This document shows, one piece after another, positions 53,447-63,136 of a stretch of 64,000 nt of DNA. The position numbers were made by a program, and so were the translations under genes. Every line of letters starts with the position of its first letter. Position 1 is the stretch's first letter. The DNA lies in assembly GCF_000380085.1 (NCBI RefSeq), contig NZ_KB904556.1:62001-126000 (forward strand), read 5' to 3'. The notes below the pieces were generated by a model. It was not told where the DNA came from. It searched no databases and worked only from the letters and a program-made list of their open reading frames with translations. The stretch comes from Streptococcus merionis DSM 19192 (GTDB lineage: Bacteria; Bacillota; Bacilli; Lactobacillales; Streptococcaceae).

Positions 53447-54787
53447 ATGGAGACGTTACAAACGATTATCCAATATATATTGGATTTAGGGGCAGCAGTC
53501 TTTGTGCCCTTCTTGATGTTGATTGTCGGTTTATGCATGAAAATGAAATTGCGAGATGCGTTCTCGTCTGCGCTGACGTTAGGGATTGCCTTTACAGGTA
53601 TGGGGATATTGGTTAATTTTATCATGACCAGCATGGGTTCTGCGGCTAATGACTTAGCAACCAACACAGGTCTGTCATTGCCAGCTGTTGATATTGGTTG
53701 GCCTGGAGCAGCTTCCATCAGTTGGGCTTGGCCATACGCTTTCTTGCTATTTCCGATCCAATTAGGGATTAATTTCTTGATGTTGATCACCAATCAAACT
53801 AAGACCTTGAATGTTGATTTATGGAATGTCTGGAACAAGATTTTTACAGCTGTTCTGGTGACTTACTTTACAGACAATGTTGTCTTTGGTTTGATTGCTG
53901 GTGGGATTATTGTATTCCTTGAGTTGAAATTGGGAGATGCTTTTGCTCCAGAGGTGGAACGACTAACAGGTGTACCTGGAGTGACTGTTCCTCACTTCAT
54001 TTGTTTGATTGCAGTTTTATTGCATCCAGTTGATGAATTGTTGAAGAAGATTCCTGCTTTGAACAAACAATTTGATGCAGACACTTTGAAAGAAAAAATT
54101 GGTATTTTTGGTGAAAACTCTGTGATGGGAGCGATTATTGGTCTGGCCCTAGGCCTTGCTTCTGGTAATGGAATTCAATATGCTTTGACACTAGCTGTTC
54201 AGGCGGCCACAGCTTTGACCTTATTCCCCATGGTTTCCAAATTGTTCTCTCAAGCCTTGTCTCCAATTTCTGAAGCTGTTTCTGACTTCATGCGTGAAAG
54301 ATTCGAAGACAGAGAAGTTTATATAGGACTAGACTGGCCGATTCTTGGTGGACGAAATGAATTGTGGGTAGCTGTTATCTTTACAATCCCGTTCCTCTTG
54401 GTTGGATCTATTCTTCTGCCTGGGAACATCGTTTTACCATTTGCCGGTATTATTAATTTATCCTTTGTCGTAGGAGCTTTACTCTTAACAAACGGTAACG
54501 TATTGCGTATGATTATTCACGGTCTCATTTCAACTCCCATTTTCTTGTACGGCGCTACTTACTTTACTCCTTACATGACAAGATTGGCACAGGAGACTGG
54601 AACTCTTGAGACTAGTGGGATGATTTCTTGGGCGACAATTGAGGATCCAGGCCTTCGTTATCTGTTGGCTACTATATTCCAAGGAAATATTGTGTCGATT
54701 GCCTTAATGGTTGCCTGGCTTGGCCTCTATGTATGGCTATTGAAGGACCGTGAAAAATACAACCGCACATTGGAAACAGATCTCTAG
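53447..54787 (+). CDS. PTS EIIC component, galactitol family
   Basis: A 446-residue permease with about ten membrane segments and GatC-type motifs (FVPFLMLIVGLCMKMKLRDAF, ITNQTKTLNVDLWNVW, IGLALGLASGNG). It carries the sugar or polyol while it is phosphorylated. The family takes galactitol, but members beside other aldolases take different substrates. Here a rhamnulose-phosphate-type aldolase is downstream, so the substrate may be a deoxy-ketose or related compound. That is inference. Confidence 0.92.
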   Translation: METLQTIIQYILDLGAAVFVPFLMLIVGLCMKMKLRDAFSSALTLGIAFTGMGILVNFIMTSMGSAANDLATNTGLSLPAVDIGWPGAASISWAWPYAFLLFPIQLGINFLMLITNQTKTLNVDLWNVWNKIFTAVLVTYFTDNVVFGLIAGGIIVFLELKLGDAFAPEVERLTGVPGVTVPHFICLIAVLLHPVDELLKKIPALNKQFDADTLKEKIGIFGENSVMGAIIGLALGLASGNGIQYALTLAVQAATALTLFPMVSKLFSQALSPISEAVSDFMRERFEDREVYIGLDWPILGGRNELWVAVIFTIPFLLVGSILLPGNIVLPFAGIINLSFVVGALLLTNGNVLRMIIHGLISTPIFLYGATYFTPYMTRLAQETGTLETSGMISWATIEDPGLRYLLATIFQGNIVSIALMVAWLGLYVWLLKDREKYNRTLETDL

Positions 54788-54816
54788 TCCATAAGTGAAG
54801 TAATAGAGGGAGAGAG

Positions 54817-55017
54817 ATGGCAAAAAAAGTATTAATCCTTCTTGCGACAGCTGCCTTAATTTATTCAGTTTTAACAAGGCAAATCACGATTACATTTCTA
54901 GCTCTGGGTTTAGGTATTTATTTAGAGAAACAGGAGTTGTTTAAGGACTGGGATGCCCAACGGAAACAACGAATGCAGGAAAGGATTGTTTCCACTCAAA
55001 AAAGGAGAGAAGAATGA
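54817..55017 (+). CDS. small single-pass membrane protein in PTS operon
   Basis: A 66-residue protein of no family I recognise. One or two hydrophobic segments (about 4-18 and 24-38) are followed by a highly charged tail (WDAQRKQRMQERIVS). GAGAGAG precedes the ATG. Its end overlaps the aldolase start by four bases (ATGA), so it is translated as part of the operon. It may assist the permease, but no function is shown. Confidence 0.7.
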   Translation: MAKKVLILLATAALIYSVLTRQITITFLALGLGIYLEKQELFKDWDAQRKQRMQERIVSTQKRREE

Positions 55018-55847
55018 CCTATCCAAAATATATTAATGAAATCATCGAACTCACCCACGACATGTGGCAAAAAGGTTGGGATGAATACAATGGAGGAAAT
55101 GTTAGTTACCTCTTGAGTAATGCGGAAGTTGAGACGCTGTTGGCAGATTTAGAAGAAACAGATTTTGAAATATATGGTGATGAAAAGAAAGAAGTTAAAG
55201 TGCTACCTGTTCCTGAAAACATGCAGAATAGGCATATCTTGATTACGGCTTCCTGGAGCCATTTTAGGAATCTAAAGAATCAGCCAGCAGTTGACTTAGG
55301 AATCATTCAAACGACTGCTGAAGGATATCAGATTGTTGCTGGGTTAAATTCTGGGAAAAGACCAACCAGTGAAATCTTTATGCACATCTTAGCTCATGCT
55401 GCACGTTTGGAACAAAATCCTGACCACAAGGTTGTTGTGCATAACCATGCGACCAATATTGTCATTTATTCTTTATTAAATGAGGTGACAAGCAAGAGCA
55501 TGACACTTGATTTATGGTCTGTGTTGACAGAGTCAATCGTTGTATTTCCAGATGGGATTGCTGTGCTTCCTTGGGAAGTTCCAGGAACTCATCAAATAGG
55601 ATTGGATACAGCTGAAGAATTGAAGAACCATAGAATGGTTGTTTGGGCAAAACATGGTGTCTTATCAACGGGAACAAGCTACCAAGATTGTTTCGGACTT
55701 ATTGAAACAGCTGATAAGGCAGCGCATATTGCCTTAGAACTTCAAAAAATCAGTGGGAAAAGCATCTATGATAACAATACATTGTCAACAGACAATTTGA
55801 AGGAGGTTTGTCGCGCTCTTAAGGTAGATAGCAAGTACCTAGATTAA
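55014..55847 (+). CDS. rhaD: rhamnulose-1-phosphate aldolase-like class II aldolase
   Basis: A 277-residue zinc aldolase. The base is Glu in RPTSEIFMH, zinc ligands are in VHNHATN, and a further His lies in AKHGVLSTG, which match E. coli RhaD in order and length (274 residues). RhaD splits L-rhamnulose-1-phosphate into dihydroxyacetone phosphate and L-lactaldehyde. No rhamnose isomerase or rhamnulokinase lies in this operon, so a phosphorylated sugar delivered by the PTS is the more likely substrate. Confidence 0.83.
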   Translation: MTYPKYINEIIELTHDMWQKGWDEYNGGNVSYLLSNAEVETLLADLEETDFEIYGDEKKEVKVLPVPENMQNRHILITASWSHFRNLKNQPAVDLGIIQTTAEGYQIVAGLNSGKRPTSEIFMHILAHAARLEQNPDHKVVVHNHATNIVIYSLLNEVTSKSMTLDLWSVLTESIVVFPDGIAVLPWEVPGTHQIGLDTAEELKNHRMVVWAKHGVLSTGTSYQDCFGLIETADKAAHIALELQKISGKSIYDNNTLSTDNLKEVCRALKVDSKYLD

Positions 55848-55858
55848 GTTAAAAGATA

Positions 55859-55887
55859 AACAGAGAGATTTGATGTCTCTGTTTTTT
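55859..55887 (+). terminator. terminator of the PTS operon
   Basis: AACAGAGA pairs with TCTCTGTT, followed by T4 or more. Confidence 0.85.
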
Positions 55888-55934
55888 GATGGCGTGAGGA
55901 CCTATCATTTTATAAAATAACCTAGTGATTTTAT

Positions 55935-55963
55935 TTGCCAAATAGCTAAAAATCTGCTATACT
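55935..55963 (+). promoter_or_regulatory. promoter of rpsB-tsf
   Basis: TTGCCA and TATACT at exactly 17 bases. The start lies near 55970. Confidence 0.8.
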
Positions 55964-55969
55964 AGTTGA

Positions 55970-56082
55970 GTTGTCTAACAACAAATACTCATCTGGGATG
56001 AATCGTGTGGCTGTTGCCCTTGGGGTGGTCATGCGAGTTGAAATCTCAGAGAGGTAGAAAAAACAAAAAAGGAGAAATACTC
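55970..56082 (+). promoter_or_regulatory. rpsB 5' leader, possible autoregulatory structure
   Basis: The leader is about 113 bases and includes a G-rich segment around 55993-56030 (CTGGGATG, TTGCCCTTGGGG) that can form hairpins. Leaders of ribosomal protein S2 genes often bind S2 for feedback; whether this one does is inferred. Confidence 0.4.
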
Positions 56083-56865
56083 ATGGCAGTAATTTCAATG
56101 AAACAACTTCTTGAGGCTGGTGTTCACTTTGGTCACCAAACTCGTCGCTGGAACCCTAAGATGGCAAAATACATCTTCACTGAGCGTAACGGTATCCACG
56201 TTATCGACTTGCAACAAACGGTAAAATTGGCTGATCAAGCTTACGACTTCGTTCGTGATGCAGCAGCTAATGATGCTATCGTATTGTTCGTAGGAACTAA
56301 AAAGCAAGCTTCTGAAGCAATCAAAGAAGAAGCTGAGCGCGCTGGTCAATACTACATCAACCACCGTTGGTTGGGTGGAACCCTCACTAACTGGGACACT
56401 ATTCAAAAACGTATCCGTCGCTTCAAAGAAATCAAAGAGATGGAAGCAAATGGTACTTTTGAAGTATTACCTAAGAAGGAAGTTGCTTTGCTTAACAAGC
56501 AAATGGCTCGTCTTGAGAAGTTTTTAGGTGGTATTGAGGACATGCCGCGCATTCCAGATGTGATGTATGTTGTTGACCCACATAAAGAGCAAATCGCTGT
56601 TAAAGAAGCTAAAAAATTAGGTATTCCAGTTGTAGCCATGGTTGACACAAATACTGATCCAGATGATATTGATGTGATCATCCCGTCAAACGACGATGCT
56701 ATCCGTGCGGTTAAATTGATTACAGCTAAAATGGCTGATGCCATCATCGAAGGCCGTCAAGGTGAAGACAGTGTTGCTGCTGTTGAAACTGAATTGGCTG
56801 AATCAGCTGGTGAAGTAGAATCAATCGAAGAAATCGTTGAAGTTGTCGAAGGCAGCAATAATTAA
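56083..56865 (+). CDS. rpsB: ribosomal protein S2
   Basis: A 260-residue S2 with [20 protein letters not shown], the family beginning, and [14 protein letters not shown]. The acidic tail is normal for streptococci. AAAGGAG lies before the ATG; the longer frame from 56005 runs through the leader and is not real. It pairs with tsf. Confidence 0.98.
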   Translation: MAVISMKQLLEAGVHFGHQTRRWNPKMAKYIFTERNGIHVIDLQQTVKLADQAYDFVRDAAANDAIVLFVGTKKQASEAIKEEAERAGQYYINHRWLGGTLTNWDTIQKRIRRFKEIKEMEANGTFEVLPKKEVALLNKQMARLEKFLGGIEDMPRIPDVMYVVDPHKEQIAVKEAKKLGIPVVAMVDTNTDPDDIDVIIPSNDDAIRAVKLITAKMADAIIEGRQGEDSVAAVETELAESAGEVESIEEIVEVVEGSNN

Positions 56866-56876
56866 TTGAAACAACC

Positions 56877-56911
56877 TAAGGGGGCAGGGCGAAGCCCAGT
56901 CCCTTATTTTT
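56877..56911 (+). terminator. rpsB-tsf intergenic hairpin
   Basis: TAAGGG-GGC-type arms pair with CCCTTA and are followed by TTTTT. It probably lets only part of rpsB transcription continue into tsf. Confidence 0.7.
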
Positions 56912-56929
56912 AAAAAGGAGAAAAAGACA

Positions 56930-57970
56930 ATGGCAGAAATTACAGCTAAGCTTGTAAAAGAATTGCGTGAAAAATCTGGTGCTGGTGTCATGGACGCTAA
57001 AAAAGCATTGGTTGAAACAGATGGAGACATTGACAAAGCGGTTGAATTGCTCCGTGAAAAAGGGATGGCAAAGGCAGCTAAAAAAGCCGACCGCGTCGCT
57101 GCTGAAGGTTTGACAGGCGTTTTCGTTGAAGGTAACACTGCTGCAGTTGTTGAAGTTAACTCTGAGACGGACTTTGTTGCTAAAAACGACCAATTCGTGG
57201 CCTTGGTTAAAGAAGCTGCTGAAGTAATCGCTAAAGGTAAACCAGCTAGCAACGAAGAGGCTCTTGCTTTGACAGTTGCTTCTGGTGAAACATTGGAAGC
57301 AGCCTTTGTGACTGCGACAGCTACTATTGGTGAGAAAATCTCGTTCCGTCGCTTTGCCCTTATCGAAAAAACTGATGACCAAGTCTTTGGTGCTTATCAG
57401 CACAATGGCGGTCGTATCGGCGTTATCTCAGTGATTGAAGGTGGCGATGAAGCCCTTGCTAAGCAAGTATCAATGCACATTGCTGCGATGAAACCAACTG
57501 TGCTTTCTTACACTGAATTGGATGAGCAATTTGTGAAAGACGAGTTGGCACAGCTTAATCACAAGATTGAGCAAGATAACGAAAGCCGTGCTATGGTTGA
57601 CAAACCAGCCTTACCACTTTTGAAATATGGCTCAAAAGCGCAGTTAACTGAAGATGTTTTGGCTCAAGCAGAGGCAGACATCAAGGCTGAATTGGCTGCT
57701 GAAGGCAAACCAGAAAAAATCTGGGATAAAATCATCCCAGGTAAGATGGATCGCTTCATGCTTGATAACACGCAAGTTGATCAAGCTTACACGCTCTTGT
57801 CACAAGTCTACATCATGGACGATAGCAAGACAGTTGAAGCTTACCTTGACTCAGTAAATGCTAAAGTCGTTGACTTCAAACGCTTTGAAGTTGGTGATGG
57901 TATCGAAAAAGCTTCAAACGATTTTGAAGCAGAAGTAGCTGCAACAATGGCTGCGGCACTTGGTCAATAA
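56930..57970 (+). CDS. tsf: translation elongation factor Ts
   Basis: A 346-residue guanine-nucleotide exchange factor for EF-Tu. It opens with [20 protein letters not shown], and the [10 protein letters not shown] motif contacts EF-Tu. The length is the longer streptococcal form. AAAGGAG precedes the ATG. It is co-transcribed in part with rpsB. Confidence 0.97.
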   Translation: MAEITAKLVKELREKSGAGVMDAKKALVETDGDIDKAVELLREKGMAKAAKKADRVAAEGLTGVFVEGNTAAVVEVNSETDFVAKNDQFVALVKEAAEVIAKGKPASNEEALALTVASGETLEAAFVTATATIGEKISFRRFALIEKTDDQVFGAYQHNGGRIGVISVIEGGDEALAKQVSMHIAAMKPTVLSYTELDEQFVKDELAQLNHKIEQDNESRAMVDKPALPLLKYGSKAQLTEDVLAQAEADIKAELAAEGKPEKIWDKIIPGKMDRFMLDNTQVDQAYTLLSQVYIMDDSKTVEAYLDSVNAKVVDFKRFEVGDGIEKASNDFEAEVAATMAAALGQ

Positions 57971-57983
57971 GAATCAGTAAAGA

Positions 57984-58030
57984 GAGTGGGCCAGACTGCC
58001 ATCATGGTTGTCTGTCTCACTCCCTTTTTT
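57984..58030 (+). terminator. tsf terminator
   Basis: GAGTG-CAGAC arms pair with GTCTG-CACTC and six T follow. A degraded relative containing GCCATCATGGTT occurs at about 22571. Confidence 0.85.
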
Positions 58031-58192
58031 CTGTTTTTGGGCGGTTACAAAATGACCCCAAAACAGGGAATAGCATCAAAAATTGGATACCATGAAATCT
58101 ATGTTAATTTTAATTCAGGAGAGTGTTTTTTGTTAATTGAGGTAATTTCTTGAAAGAATACAGCTACTCATAAGCTTGATAGCAGCTTTCCC

Positions 58193-58241
58193 TTTCCAAA
58201 TCCTCCTTTTTTCGGTATAATAATAGTCAAAGATAGTCAGA
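58193..58241 (+). promoter_or_regulatory. ctsR-clpC promoter with CtsR box
   Basis: TTTCCA (58193-58198) and TATAAT (58216-58221) are 17 bases apart. AGTCAAA-GAT-AGTCAGA (58225-58241) fits the CtsR operator (RGTCAAANANRGTCAAA) with one mismatch and covers the start of transcription, so CtsR represses its own operon. Confidence 0.8.
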
Positions 58242-58253
58242 GGAGGTGGTTTT

Positions 58254-58709
58254 GTGGAACCTAAAAACACATCTGATAGTATTGAAGCTTATATCAAAAA
58301 AATGTTGGCTCAGGCAGGCTATGTAGAACTGAAACGTAGCGAAGTAGCAGCTTCTTTTCAGGTTGTGCCTAGCCAGATTAATTATGTGATTAAGACCCGC
58401 TTTACTGAGAGCAAGGGATATGTCGTGGAAAGTAAGCGCGGTGGCGGTGGTTATATCCGTATTGATAGGATTGATTTCTCTGACCAGCATCACCGCTTGG
58501 AAGGTTTGCGCCTTAGCCTTGGCAATCAAATTAGTCAGGCTGTTTTCAACGACATCATCCAGATGCTTTTTGAGCAAAATTTGATGACAGAGCGTGAAGG
58601 GAACGTGATTTTAGCTATGAGCACCGATGAGGTCCTAGGAGAGCACGCTAGCACTATTCGCGCTAGATCCTTGAGACGAATTATCCAGCAGTTAGATAGA
58701 AAAGAGTAA
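58254..58709 (+). CDS. ctsR: class III heat-shock repressor CtsR, GTG start
   Basis: A 151-residue repressor of clp genes. The N-terminal winged helix runs from TSDSIEAYIKKML to VVESKRGGGGYIRI, the glycine-rich wing that senses temperature. GAGGAGG precedes the GTG. A CtsR box in its promoter shows autoregulation. It lies nine bases before clpC; no mcsAB genes are present, as expected in streptococci. Confidence 0.96.
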   Translation: MEPKNTSDSIEAYIKKMLAQAGYVELKRSEVAASFQVVPSQINYVIKTRFTESKGYVVESKRGGGGYIRIDRIDFSDQHHRLEGLRLSLGNQISQAVFNDIIQMLFEQNLMTEREGNVILAMSTDEVLGEHASTIRARSLRRIIQQLDRKE

Positions 58710-58718
58710 GAAGTCAGT

Positions 58719-61148
58719 ATGAAATTATCACACGGTATGAGAACAGTCTGGGAAGATGGACAGATTTTAGCCCAGCGCTACGGCTGCCAGTCGGTTGAAA
58801 CTTGGCATATTTTGCTGAGTTTTGTTGGCAATTTAGAGTCTATCGCTGGTGCAACTTTGCATGATTTTGATTTTGACTATAGTGATTATGAACAAGCAAT
58901 TTATGCAGTGACTGAAAAGGAAATGTTGGAGGAAGTCGGGGATTTTGATGTGCTTCCTCATTCCAAACGCCTCCATAACATCACTGAGTTTGCCAAATCC
59001 ATTGCCCAAACCTTGAAAGCTAAGGAACTTGGAACAGAACATCTCCTGTTAGCTATTATTTTGGATCACTCTTCCTTGGCCAGTCGTGTGCTGGAAGAGG
59101 TCGGTTTTGCTAGTGAGCAGGGTGATCACGACGTCACGATGATCGATTTGCGTAAGAATCTAGAGCATAAAGCAGGGATTACTAAGACGGATATCAAAGC
59201 CATTCGCTCCATGCTCAAGGGCAATTCCGGCAGTCCCAAGGGGAATATGGCAAACATGATGGGAATGCCTAGCACACCAAGTGGAGGTCTGGAGGACTAT
59301 ACCAGAGATTTAACGGAGGCGGCTAGGCAGGGTGAGATGGAGCCTGTTATTGGACGTGACGCAGAAATTTCCCGTATGATTCAGGTTTTGAGTCGCAAAA
59401 CCAAGAACAATCCTGTCCTAGTTGGAGAGGCTGGTGTTGGAAAAACAGCTCTAGCTTTAGGACTGGCTCAGCGGATCGCTGAAGGTAAGGTGCCAGCCAA
59501 GTTGGCCAAGATGCGAGTATTAGAATTGGAGCTCATGTCTGTTATTGCTGGAACTCGTTTTCGTGGAGACTTTGAAGAGCGCATGAACAATATCATTGAG
59601 GATATTGAAGCTGATGGGCAGGTTATTCTCTTTGTTGATGAGCTTCATACTATTATGGGCAGCGGTAGTGGGATTGATAGCACGATGGATGCGGCCAATA
59701 TTCTCAAACCTGCCTTATCGCGTGGAACTCTCCACATGGTTGGAGCGACAACTCAAAATGAGTTTCAAAAGCATATTGAAAAAGATGCTGCGCTATCACG
59801 TCGCTTCGCTAAGATTACAGTAGATTCGCCATCTGAGGCTGATGCTGTTAGCATCTTGCAGGGGCTGAAGGCTACCTATGAAAACCATCATCAGGTCTCT
59901 ATTTCAGATGAGGCGGTAGAAACGGCAGTTAGGTATGCTAAGCGCTATCTGACCAGTAAGAATTTGCCAGATTCAGCTATTGACCTTTTGGACGAGACAG
60001 CAGCAACGATGCAAAACAGGGCAAGTCATGCTGGTGTGCAACCTGAATTGACCGACCTTGATCGCGCTCTTATGGCTGGTCAACTGAAAAAGGTCTCGCA
60101 CCTCCTTAATATCGGAGAAGATTTCTCGGTAAATGAAGTGACGGAAGCAGATATCCTAGATACCCTAAGCCGTCTGTCAGGTATTCCGGTCAGTAAGTTG
60201 ACCAAGACTGAGGCCAAGAAATACCTTAACTTGGAATTGGAATTACATAAGCGGGTTATCGGTCAAGACGCTGCTATATCAGCAGTTGCTCGTGCCATTC
60301 GCCGCAATCAATCAGGTATTCGTCAGACCAAGCGCCCAATAGGCTCCTTCATGTTTTTGGGACCAACAGGTGTCGGCAAGACCGAGCTAGCCAAGGCTTT
60401 GGCTGAAGTTCTTTTTGACGATGAATCTGCCCTGCTTCGTTTTGACATGTCTGAGTATATGGAAAAATTTGCAGCGAGTCGTCTCAACGGTGCTCCTCCT
60501 GGTTATGTCGGTTATGAAGAAGGTGGCGAGTTAACTGAAAAGGTCCGCAACAAGCCGTATTCTGTCCTCCTTTTTGATGAAGTTGAAAAAGCCCACCCTG
60601 ACACCTTTAATATTTTGTTACAGGTTTTGGATGATGGCCAATTAACGGATAGTCGTGGTCGCAAAGTTGATTTTTCCAATACTTTGATCATCATGACCTC
60701 AAACCTTGGAGCAACAGCTTTACGGGATGACAAGACGGTCGGTTTTGCTAGCAAGGACCTTCGCTTTGATCATGCCAATATGGAAAAACGAATTTTTGAA
60801 GAGCTCAAGCGCCATTATCGCCCAGAATTTCTTAACCGCATTGATGAAAAAATCGTCTTCCATAGCTTGACAGCTGAAAACATGCAAGAAGTCGTTAAGA
60901 TTATGGTTCAACCAGTGGTGATGAGTCTTGAGGAGAAAGGCATTAGGGTCAAGTTGCAACCATCTGCTCTTAAACGTTTGGCAGAACTTGGCTACAATCC
61001 TGAAATGGGGGCAAGGCCGCTACGTCGTGCTATTCAGACAGAGATTGAAGACCCGTTAGCTGAAAAGCTCCTCTCAGGCGATTTAACGACTGGCCATCTT
61101 CTCAAAATAGGCATTAAAAACAATGCTTTCAAGTTTGACATTGCGTAG
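58719..61148 (+). CDS. clpC: ATP-dependent Clp protease ATPase ClpC
   Basis: An 809-residue HSP100 unfoldase. An N-terminal Clp_N domain (1-150) precedes D1 with Walker A Lys242 (GEAGVGKT) and D2 with Walker A Lys554 (GPTGVGKT). Walker B motifs are ILFVDELH and VLLFDEVEKAH. The C-terminal small domain ends normally. It delivers proteins to ClpP for degradation and is under CtsR control. Confidence 0.96.
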   Translation: MKLSHGMRTVWEDGQILAQRYGCQSVETWHILLSFVGNLESIAGATLHDFDFDYSDYEQAIYAVTEKEMLEEVGDFDVLPHSKRLHNITEFAKSIAQTLKAKELGTEHLLLAIILDHSSLASRVLEEVGFASEQGDHDVTMIDLRKNLEHKAGITKTDIKAIRSMLKGNSGSPKGNMANMMGMPSTPSGGLEDYTRDLTEAARQGEMEPVIGRDAEISRMIQVLSRKTKNNPVLVGEAGVGKTALALGLAQRIAEGKVPAKLAKMRVLELELMSVIAGTRFRGDFEERMNNIIEDIEADGQVILFVDELHTIMGSGSGIDSTMDAANILKPALSRGTLHMVGATTQNEFQKHIEKDAALSRRFAKITVDSPSEADAVSILQGLKATYENHHQVSISDEAVETAVRYAKRYLTSKNLPDSAIDLLDETAATMQNRASHAGVQPELTDLDRALMAGQLKKVSHLLNIGEDFSVNEVTEADILDTLSRLSGIPVSKLTKTEAKKYLNLELELHKRVIGQDAAISAVARAIRRNQSGIRQTKRPIGSFMFLGPTGVGKTELAKALAEVLFDDESALLRFDMSEYMEKFAASRLNGAPPGYVGYEEGGELTEKVRNKPYSVLLFDEVEKAHPDTFNILLQVLDDGQLTDSRGRKVDFSNTLIIMTSNLGATALRDDKTVGFASKDLRFDHANMEKRIFEELKRHYRPEFLNRIDEKIVFHSLTAENMQEVVKIMVQPVVMSLEEKGIRVKLQPSALKRLAELGYNPEMGARPLRRAIQTEIEDPLAEKLLSGDLTTGHLLKIGIKNNAFKFDIA

Positions 61149-61199
61149 TTGAGCTACGAAAAGAGCTAAGTAAAAATTTAGCTTGTTAGACGAAATACA

Positions 61200-61250
61200 A
61201 AAAACTGCATGACGCTAACGTTTACTGAACGAGAGTGTCATGCAGTTTTT
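61200..61250. terminator. terminator after clpC
   Basis: AAAAACTGCATGAC pairs perfectly with GTCATGCAGTTTTT around a 23-base loop, with A and T runs that would work from both sides. Confidence 0.85.
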
Positions 61251-61275
61251 ATTCTTTATGGAAGATGTTGAACAC

Positions 61276-61378
61276 AGGAGATTGTTTTTTGAAGGAATGT
61301 TACCGTGCCGAAACTAACTATAAGTTAAGTTGTAGAAAAATTAGACTTGACTGACAGTGTTGAGCTATGTATCCAGAT
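61276..61378 (+). repeat. fragment of dispersed intergenic repeat
   Basis: AGGAGATTGTTTTTTGA (61276-61292) matches the interior of the 37357 element, and GTTGAGCTATGTATCCAG (61359-61376) matches its right end with a few changes. The two parts are about 100 bases closer together than the full element. The rest of 61251-61509 has no gene. Confidence 0.4.
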
Positions 61379-61509
61379 GAAAGCTTTTCTAAAACCCGTA
61401 TTGATCCGTAATGGCTTTTGTAAGCTTTCTACATCCGCCTAAGGAAATCCAAGGCGATACGTTTGTGGTAAAAAATCAAGGTTTTAACACACTAAAACAG
61501 AATTTAGAG

Positions 61510-62769
61510 TTAGTCAAATTTTAGGACAAAGTATTTTTTCTTACCACGGCGGACAACGGTGAGTTCACCATCGATCTTATCGCTGTCAGATAGACTGTAA
61601 TCCAAATCTTGGATACGCTCACCGTTGATATAAATAGCACCGTTTTGGATATCTTCACGGGCTTGGCGTTTTGAAGTAACAATGCCAGAAGTCACCAAGA
61701 GCTCAACGATGTTGAGGTCGTCTTCGGTTTGGACCGTGTAGTTAGGCACATTACTCAACCCCTGCTTGAGTTCGCTAGCAGAAAGTCCTTTGATATTGCC
61801 GGTAAAGAGCTGCTCAGTGATATTAAGAGCTTGCTGGTAGGCTTCTTCACCGTGAACCAAGGTTACGACTTCACGAGCCAAGACCTTTTGAGCTAGGCGC
61901 TCATGGCGAGCTGTGTTAAATTCTTTTTCAATCTCAGCGATCTCATCAAGCGTTAGGAAAGTGAAAATTTTCAAGAAGCGTACAGCATCTTCGTCCATGA
62001 CGTTGAGCCAGAACTGGTACATTTCATAAGGACTGGTCTTGGTGGCATCAAGCCAGATAGCATTTCCTTCAGACTTTCCAAATTTTTTACCGGTTGAGTC
62101 CGTGATGAGCGGTACAGTGATGACGTGGCCGGTTTTATCAGCTTTGCGGCGAAGAAGTTCAGTGCCAGCAGTCATGTTGCCCCACTGATCAGAGCCACCG
62201 ATTTGAAGGGTCACATTGTGGGTGCGATTGAGTTCGTAGAAATCATAACCTTGCATGATCTGGTAGGCAAACTCGGTGTAGGAAATCCCTGTTTCAATCC
62301 GTTTTTTGACAGATTCCTTGCTCATCATGTAATTGACAGTAAAGTATTTGCCGACATCACGCAAGAAGTCAATGAAGCTGATAGAGGCAAACCAGTTGTA
62401 GTTGTTGGTCATTTCAGCCTTGTTATCACCATTTTCAAAATCAAGGAAACGAGAGAGCTGGCTTTGGATTTTTTTCACCCAGCCATCAACGGTTTCTTTG
62501 GTTTGAAGGCTGCGCTCTGTATCTTTAAAAGAGGGATCACCGATGAGCCCTGTCGCCCCACCAACAAGAGGAAAGGGTTTATGGCCGGCCAATTGCAAGT
62601 GTCGGCAGACAAGGATGGGAACGAGATGTCCGAGATGAAGGCTATCAGCGGTTGGATCGTAGCCAGAATAAAAAGACACGCTCCCTTCTGTCAAGGCTTT
62701 TTCGAGAGCTTCTTCGTCAGTCGTTTGAAAGACCAGACCGCGAGCTTTGAGTTCTTCAAAGATGTTCAT
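61510..62769 (-). CDS. tyrS: tyrosine-tRNA ligase
   Basis: A 419-residue class I synthetase. The ATP-binding HIGH motif appears as HLGHLVPI and the KMSKS motif as KFGKS. Tyrosine-binding residues lie in [12 protein letters not shown] and [12 protein letters not shown]-type segments, and a C-terminal S4-like RNA domain covers about 350-419. AAAGGAG precedes the ATG. It is divergent from the pbp1B-type gene. I saw no T-box element upstream. Confidence 0.97.
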   Translation of the reverse strand: MNIFEELKARGLVFQTTDEEALEKALTEGSVSFYSGYDPTADSLHLGHLVPILVCRHLQLAGHKPFPLVGGATGLIGDPSFKDTERSLQTKETVDGWVKKIQSQLSRFLDFENGDNKAEMTNNYNWFASISFIDFLRDVGKYFTVNYMMSKESVKKRIETGISYTEFAYQIMQGYDFYELNRTHNVTLQIGGSDQWGNMTAGTELLRRKADKTGHVITVPLITDSTGKKFGKSEGNAIWLDATKTSPYEMYQFWLNVMDEDAVRFLKIFTFLTLDEIAEIEKEFNTARHERLAQKVLAREVVTLVHGEEAYQQALNITEQLFTGNIKGLSASELKQGLSNVPNYTVQTEDDLNIVELLVTSGIVTSKRQAREDIQNGAIYINGERIQDLDYSLSDSDKIDGELTVVRRGKKKYFVLKFD

Positions 62770-63076
62770 TGGCTATTCTCCTTTATGTGTTAAGATATAA
62801 GATCATTAAAAAACGTGAAAAACAGGTGATAAGTTCTAAAACGCTGAAATTGGTTGAGATGGATCGTTTAGAAAAAACAGATTAACTTGCTATCTTTGGT
62901 CACTTTTTAGGCGCTAAAGATGGCCTGGCCTAATCAACTGTGCGAGGTGGGAAAACGAACTCTTTTTTGATTGCTTAAGTTCTTTCCCACTTCCAAGGCG
63001 ACGCTGACGACGTTTGAATTTGATTTTTGAAGAGTATTACTCTTAATTCAGTAATGTTTCCATTATATCACAAATT
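62770..63076 (-). other. tyrS upstream region
   Basis: This stretch contains a hairpin at 62947-62990 (GTGGGAAA/TTTCCCAC with a further GAACT/AGTTC stem) but no tRNA-specifier or GTGGNACCGCG T-box sequence. I see no small gene in it. Confidence 0.4.
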
Positions 63077-63106
63077 ATTTGCGATTGGTGAAGAATTACA
63101 AAAATA

Positions 63107-63115
63107 TGGTATAAT
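63107..63115 (+). promoter_or_regulatory. extended -10 of the pbp1B-type gene
   Basis: TGGTATAAT is an extended -10 element 22 bases before the start codon. No good -35 is visible. Confidence 0.55.
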
Positions 63116-63136
63116 AAGGCAGATAAGGAGTTTTTA

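Noticed and set aside
62770-63076. Possible T-box leader for tyrS
   Set aside because: The conserved T-box bulge sequence and a specifier loop are not present; only a simple hairpin is visible.
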